Source: Virgibacillus natechei (GTDB taxonomy: Bacteria > Bacillota > Bacilli > Bacillales > Amphibacillaceae). Taken from it: a DNA stretch of 64,000 nucleotides. Shown here in pieces: positions 60,424-64,000 of this stretch; the first letter of the stretch is position 1; the number at the start of each line of letters is the position of its first letter. The notes under the pieces were generated by a model. That model ran no database searches. It was not told the origin of the DNA and saw nothing but the letters and a program-made list of their open reading frames with translations. The translations under genes and the position numbers were made by a program. The DNA is taken from contig NZ_CP110224.1 of assembly GCF_026013645.1 (NCBI RefSeq), forward strand, positions 2,356,001 through 2,420,000, given 5' to 3'.

Positions 60424-60936
60424 GTGGAAAACAAAAGAAAACAAAGTGAATTGGAATTAAAAGCAAGGACATGGTTGACTGAGCGCGGTGTCAAGTTAGA
60501 AGATATCGCAGAGCTTGTTTATTACTTACAATCAAAATACCACGAAGATTTAAGTATGGATGAATGTAGATATAATGTTGATCGTGTATTAACAAAAAGA
60601 GAAGTTCAAAATGCTGTTTTAACAGGAATACAACTGGATAAATTGGCCGAGCAAAAGATGTTGGAGCAGCCCCTACAACAAACGATTGATACCGATGAAG
60701 GTTTATATGGCATAGATGAAGTAATTGCATTATCTATCGTAAACGTGTATGGATCTATTGGATTCACAAATTATGGATACATTGACAAACAAAAACCTGG
60801 AATTTTGAAACGATTAAATGATAAATCGACAGGGGAAGTTCATACATTTTTAGATGATATTGTCGGAGCCATTGCAGCGGCAGCTTCAAGTAGGCTTGCA
60901 CATAGCACTGTCGAGGACACAGAATTAGATGATTAA
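60424..60936 (+). CDS. yutG: Phosphatidylglycerophosphatase A-like protein (YutG)
   Basis: About 170 residues. The family pattern RGVKLEDIAELVYYLQSKYH near 21-40, LTKREVQNAVLTGIQLDKLA near 60-79 and FLDDIVGAIAAAASSRLAHS near 142-161 matches the PgpA-like YutG group. Classical membrane helices are lacking, so this is the soluble Firmicute version; catalytic activity is uncertain. AAAGGTGATC favours the second GTG (60424) over 60415. It is convergent with yutF. Confidence 0.8.
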   Translation: MENKRKQSELELKARTWLTERGVKLEDIAELVYYLQSKYHEDLSMDECRYNVDRVLTKREVQNAVLTGIQLDKLAEQKMLEQPLQQTIDTDEGLYGIDEVIALSIVNVYGSIGFTNYGYIDKQKPGILKRLNDKSTGEVHTFLDDIVGAIAAAASSRLAHSTVEDTELDD

Positions 60937-60937
60937 A

Positions 60938-60978
60938 AAATATAAGGAAGAGCTCATATGCTCTTCCTTATATTTTTG
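60938..60978. terminator. Bidirectional terminator between yutG and yutF
   Basis: A 17-bp stem, AAAATATAAGGAAGAGC with GCTCTTCCTTATATTTT around TCATAT, overlaps the yutF stop. Confidence 0.87.
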
Positions 60979-61736
60979 ATCCAATCCTTTAAATTTTCCA
61001 CGTGATAGGTAGGTTTTTCTACTACTCCCTCCATTTGTTCGTAGGAAGTAACACCAGTGAATACCATTAAGGTGTCGATACCTGCATGAATTCCTGCAAG
61101 AATATCCGTATTATAATTATCTCCTACCATTAATGTATCGTTTCGCGCCATTCCTAGAATCTCTAGCGCCTGATCCATGATGATTGCTTCAGGCTTTCCA
61201 ATAAATATCGGTGTGATTCCAGTACTTACTGCAACTACAGAAGTGAGCGCCCCATTTCCCGGTAGAAGACCACGCTCTGTTGGTATAGCAACATCACTGT
61301 TTGTTGATATAAACGTAGCCCCTTTACGAACTGCTATACATGCCTTGGCGAATTTTTCATACGTTACATGGCGATCGATTCCAACTACAACAAAATCGCA
61401 ATCCTCTTCCGTAATGATTAGCCCTTGTTCTTCTAAAGCACGATGAATACCCTCTTCACCAATAACGAAACAACGTGCGTCTGATTTTTTTTGTTTAATA
61501 TATTTCGCTGTTGCTAAACTCGTCGTTACAACATCATCAGGTGTAGATTTTATTCCCATATTATTAAGTTTATCAGAAACGTCTACACGAGTTTTTGACG
61601 AATTATTGGTAAGAAATAAATAAGGAATGTCATGCTGGTGCAAAGCATTTACAAACGCTGAGGCTCCATCAATCGTCTCATTTCCTCGATACATTGTCCC
61701 GTCAAGATCAATTAAATAGCCTTTATATTCCTTCAA
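60954..61736 (-). CDS. yutF: HAD hydrolase, NagD/TIGR01457 family (YutF)
   Basis: A 260-residue HAD IIA phosphatase. Motif I is LIDLDGTMYRG near 8-18, motif II is FLTNNSSKTR near 41-50, and motif III/IV is GKPEAIIMDQALE, then MVGDNYNTDILAG near 180-215. A C2-type cap lies between. These enzymes dephosphorylate sugar phosphates or nucleotides; the substrate is unknown. The TTG at 61736 follows AAAGGAGGGT. Upstream of it the frame runs to 61793 without support. Confidence 0.87.
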   Translation of the reverse strand: MKEYKGYLIDLDGTMYRGNETIDGASAFVNALHQHDIPYLFLTNNSSKTRVDVSDKLNNMGIKSTPDDVVTTSLATAKYIKQKKSDARCFVIGEEGIHRALEEQGLIITEEDCDFVVVGIDRHVTYEKFAKACIAVRKGATFISTNSDVAIPTERGLLPGNGALTSVVAVSTGITPIFIGKPEAIIMDQALEILGMARNDTLMVGDNYNTDILAGIHAGIDTLMVFTGVTSYEQMEGVVEKPTYHVENLKDWIKNIRKSI

Positions 61737-61799
61737 GTTATACCCTCCTTTCCCTGTTAGAAAAGAAAATGACTCCGATACCACCCTGTCCATTTACAA

Positions 61800-61955
61800 A
61801 CATTATCTCCCTTGGTTATAGCAGGTATGTGTAATGGATGGCTTTCTTACAGCGACTTCCGTGATAGTGAAATACTCCATAATCCCATCAATTGTAAGCT
61901 CTTTTTCTTTTTTTAAATATGTAGGAGCTTTTGCTTTGTAGGCGTACGTTTATTC
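61800..61955 (-). pseudogene. Possible remnant of a small gene between yutE and yutF
   Basis: The minus strand has GAGGTGATGAGAA before an ATG near 61955 that opens MNKRTPTK and soon stops. In the neighbouring frame a 48-residue stretch runs without a stop: TYAYKAKAPTYLKKEKELTI, then DGIMEYFTITEVAVRK. It looks protein-like but has no start. One frameshift after the third codon would join them. The product is not recognised. Confidence 0.3.
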
Positions 61956-61968
61956 ATTTCTCATCACC

Positions 61969-62409
61969 TCATGACTCATTTGAAAATGCGTTCGCAACTC
62001 CAAATTCATTATCTAAATAGGTCCTTATATGTGTACTGAACTTTTCAATAGTATGCTTATTTGCAAAAATAACTTCTTTCAATCTGTCATGATCTACTGC
62101 TATATAGTCGTGCACAACCATTTTGCGTAACCGTATGATCTCTTTATAGGTTTGCTCTTCTTCTCGGGGCAACACTTGCTCATCGACTAAAATGTCAATA
62201 ATATCTTCATACCCGCCTGGATCGCGCATAATAAACCCATCTATCATCATATTACCTACATCCAGCGTTGATTCAATTAATACATGAACCATTCTTTCCA
62301 AGCTTAATTTTTCCACCAATGATTCATAACGATGAAGGCTCAACTCCTGAATTATTTCTTCCATATATAAAAGTGTTTGTTCAATTTTACTTTGATCAAC
62401 AAAATACAT
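61969..62409 (-). CDS. yutE: DUF86/HepT-like protein (YutE)
   Basis: A 146-residue all-helical protein with the HEPN/HepT RNase motif RKMVVHDY (Rx4-6HxY) near 105-112. HepT proteins are toxins neutralised by MntA nucleotidyltransferases, but no MntA gene lies on either side. The chromosomal YutE of B. subtilis is likewise solitary. TTGGAGG precedes ATG 62409. Activity is unknown. Confidence 0.83.
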   Translation of the reverse strand: MYFVDQSKIEQTLLYMEEIIQELSLHRYESLVEKLSLERMVHVLIESTLDVGNMMIDGFIMRDPGGYEDIIDILVDEQVLPREEEQTYKEIIRLRKMVVHDYIAVDHDRLKEVIFANKHTIEKFSTHIRTYLDNEFGVANAFSNES

Positions 62410-62510
62410 AGGTAAAACCTCCAATTCCTATACTAGTCCCTCTATAATAACATATTTCAAATGAATAAAAGTAGGTAATATGGTATAGTTATAGAAGATT
62501 AAATAATTTT

Positions 62511-63959
62511 ATGGGGGTATTAAAAATATCCGAATTCATTCTTAACATGGATGCTACGTCGATTGCTAAAGCGATTCAGAATGGGGAAATAACAAGCCTC
62601 GAAGCTGTGACTACCTATATAGAGCAAATAAAAAAAATAAATCCCAGTATTAATGCTCTTGTAGAGGATCGTTTTGCGGAAGCCTTAACGGAAGCGAATG
62701 TTGTGGATAATAACGAAAATATCGAGAATAAACCATTATATGGTGTTCCTATCAGTGTGAAAGAATCTTTTCATGTGGCTAATATGAAGACAACTGGTGG
62801 ACTTGAACATCGGCAGGATTTAATAGCTAGAAATGATGCAGAAGTGGTCAGCCTGTTAAAAGAAGCAGGTGCGATAATACTGGGTAAAACAAATACTCCT
62901 GCATTATGTTTTTGCCAGGAAACAGAAAATAAATTATACGGGCGAACGAATAACCCATGGGACCCTACCCGAACTGCAGGTGGCTCAAGTGGTGGAGAAG
63001 GTGCGCTGCTTAGTGCGGGGGGATCTGCATTAGGAATTGGCTCGGATATTGGTGGTTCTATACGTTTCCCTAGTCATTTTAATGGCGTCATCGGCTTTAA
63101 GCCCGGGATGGATCAAGTTTCAGCTGTTGGACACTTTCCTGCCATTTACCATCCATTGCAGAAAAGAATGCTAGCAATGGGACCAATGGGGAAATCGGTT
63201 CAAGACATGGAGCTTATGTATCGTATTATAGCGAATAATACAATGTCTACGCTTACACTGCAGGATTTTAAAATTGAAATTTTACCAGGTAATACAAACT
63301 ACCCACTATCAGAAAGTACAAAAGAGATTCTCGACCAGATCGAAAATTTTTTAACGGTGTCCCACTCAACGACTAGAAGGGTGCCTCCGTTCTTCGAGGA
63401 TAGTGCGCTATTATGGCAGGAGATTATGTCCATACAAGGTAGCAAACTCGTACAAAATGAAGCGTTTAACAATGATCGATCAAATGTGTTGAAGGCTTAT
63501 TTGAAAGAAAAATTAACCCAAAGAACAACGATCCACCCCTATTTATCCTGGGCGCTTCTTGGCTCCAAGCTATTCAAACCTTCCAAGAACAGGGTAAAGG
63601 AAATAGAGACGGTTATCCACAATGGGGACACTGATTTAGCTACGTATCTGGATAAGCGCTTACTAATTTTTCCTGTATATCATTCAGGTGCACTTCATCA
63701 TGGGAAGGTATATAAGGAGATTTTCTCCATTCGTAAAACAGTGTTAGCGTATATGCCTTATGTAGCTTACGCAAATGTATGGGGATTACCCTCCTTAACC
63801 ATCCCTGTTGGTACAGATGAAAATAACATGCCAATAAGCATCCAAGTGATGAGCGCCATTGGAAATGAAGACGCACTGTTTCAATTAGGGAAAATACTGG
63901 AGAAAAAATTTGGTGGTTATATTCAAAGTGATCCAGTCCATTCGCTCCAGTTCGTCTAA
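62511..63959 (+). CDS. Amidase signature enzyme resembling fatty-acid amide hydrolase
   Basis: 482 residues with the Ser-cisSer-Lys triad: Lys84 (ISVKES), Ser159 (AGGSSGGEGALL) and the nucleophile Ser183 (GSDIGGSIRFPSHF). GGEGALLSAGG and SIRFP are closer to the FAAH-type branch than to GatA, and no gatC or gatB is nearby, so a role in tRNA-Gln amidation is unlikely. The substrate is probably a small or fatty amide. The ATG at 62511 lacks a good ribosome site; the GGGGG lies after it and would serve an internal start, so the N-terminus is uncertain. Positioned at the right edge, single gene. Confidence 0.82.
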   Translation: MGVLKISEFILNMDATSIAKAIQNGEITSLEAVTTYIEQIKKINPSINALVEDRFAEALTEANVVDNNENIENKPLYGVPISVKESFHVANMKTTGGLEHRQDLIARNDAEVVSLLKEAGAIILGKTNTPALCFCQETENKLYGRTNNPWDPTRTAGGSSGGEGALLSAGGSALGIGSDIGGSIRFPSHFNGVIGFKPGMDQVSAVGHFPAIYHPLQKRMLAMGPMGKSVQDMELMYRIIANNTMSTLTLQDFKIEILPGNTNYPLSESTKEILDQIENFLTVSHSTTRRVPPFFEDSALLWQEIMSIQGSKLVQNEAFNNDRSNVLKAYLKEKLTQRTTIHPYLSWALLGSKLFKPSKNRVKEIETVIHNGDTDLATYLDKRLLIFPVYHSGALHHGKVYKEIFSIRKTVLAYMPYVAYANVWGLPSLTIPVGTDENNMPISIQVMSAIGNEDALFQLGKILEKKFGGYIQSDPVHSLQFV

Positions 63960-64000
63960 TATCAAGGCATAAACACAAAAGTGATCCTCTAATTTTATAG

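Noticed and set aside
62511..63959. GatA subunit of the tRNA amidotransferase
   Set aside because: There is no gatC or gatB beside it, and the signature region is nearer to FAAH-type amidases.

Overview
The window is ordinary chromosomal DNA of a low-GC, Gram-positive, spore-forming Bacillaceae bacterium. The gene content and order closely follow the ytl/ytg, men, yug/pat/kin and yui/yum/yut blocks of Bacillus. The acidic secreted protease and the dense intergenic palindromes point to the Oceanobacillus/Virgibacillus/Lentibacillus side of the family. That placement is inference from gene order and repeat style, since no database search was possible.

Layout. 1-4016 is a minus-strand run: murJ, rsuA-type pseudouridine synthase, thpR, ytlQ and the start of a lipid-kinase gene. 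4277-5925 holds ytfP and a small membrane protein. 5930-6780 is repeat-rich non-coding DNA. 6783-12203 is a complete rRNA operon on the minus strand (16S-23S-5S, no spacer tRNA, two tandem promoters), enclosed by inverted copies of a repeat. 12732-20366 holds an exported protein, leuS with a T-box, mnmM, ytpB, ytoA and metK with a SAM-I riboswitch. 20597-25083 holds pckA, with a CcpN-like operator, and the ytlACD ABC importer. 25084-25780 is non-coding and contains a 498-bp element with perfect 14-bp terminal inverted repeats. 25783-36010 holds ytkD, two unknown genes and the menaquinone genes menF-D-H-B-E facing menA plus a MenI-like thioesterase and yteA; menC is not here. 36083-37065 holds ribU under an FMN riboswitch. 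37109-41575 is a large secreted subtilase of the bacillopeptidase F type.

42199-50268 holds an M42 peptidase, a thioredoxin-like protein, a K+ channel, a YugI-type S1 protein, pgi, patB, a Cu/Zn-SOD-like lipoprotein, a small membrane protein and kapB. 50273-56476 holds a stand-alone HPr, deoD, bioY with a BirA-like operator, yuiD, yuiC, yuiB, ndh and yumC. 56480-63959 holds tandem 123-bp repeats, yutM, a decayed yuzD, yutI, a 2-hydroxyacid dehydrogenase, yutH, yutG, yutF, yutE and a fatty-acid-amide-hydrolase-like amidase.

How the genes fit together. menF/D/H/B/E with menA and the hotdog thioesterase give most of the route from chorismate to demethylmenaquinone, and ndh feeds electrons into that pool. 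yutM, yutI and yumC belong to iron-sulfur and ferredoxin/flavodoxin redox chemistry. pckA and pgi serve gluconeogenesis and glycolysis, with HPr as a carbon-status signal.

No CRISPR array, phage, transposase or integrated island was found. The least routine signals are a putative sigma-B-driven small RNA with a C-rich stretch at 47215-47308, the TIR-bounded non-coding elements, the repeats flanking the rRNA operon, the broken yuzD and an SOD-like protein that lacks one copper ligand.
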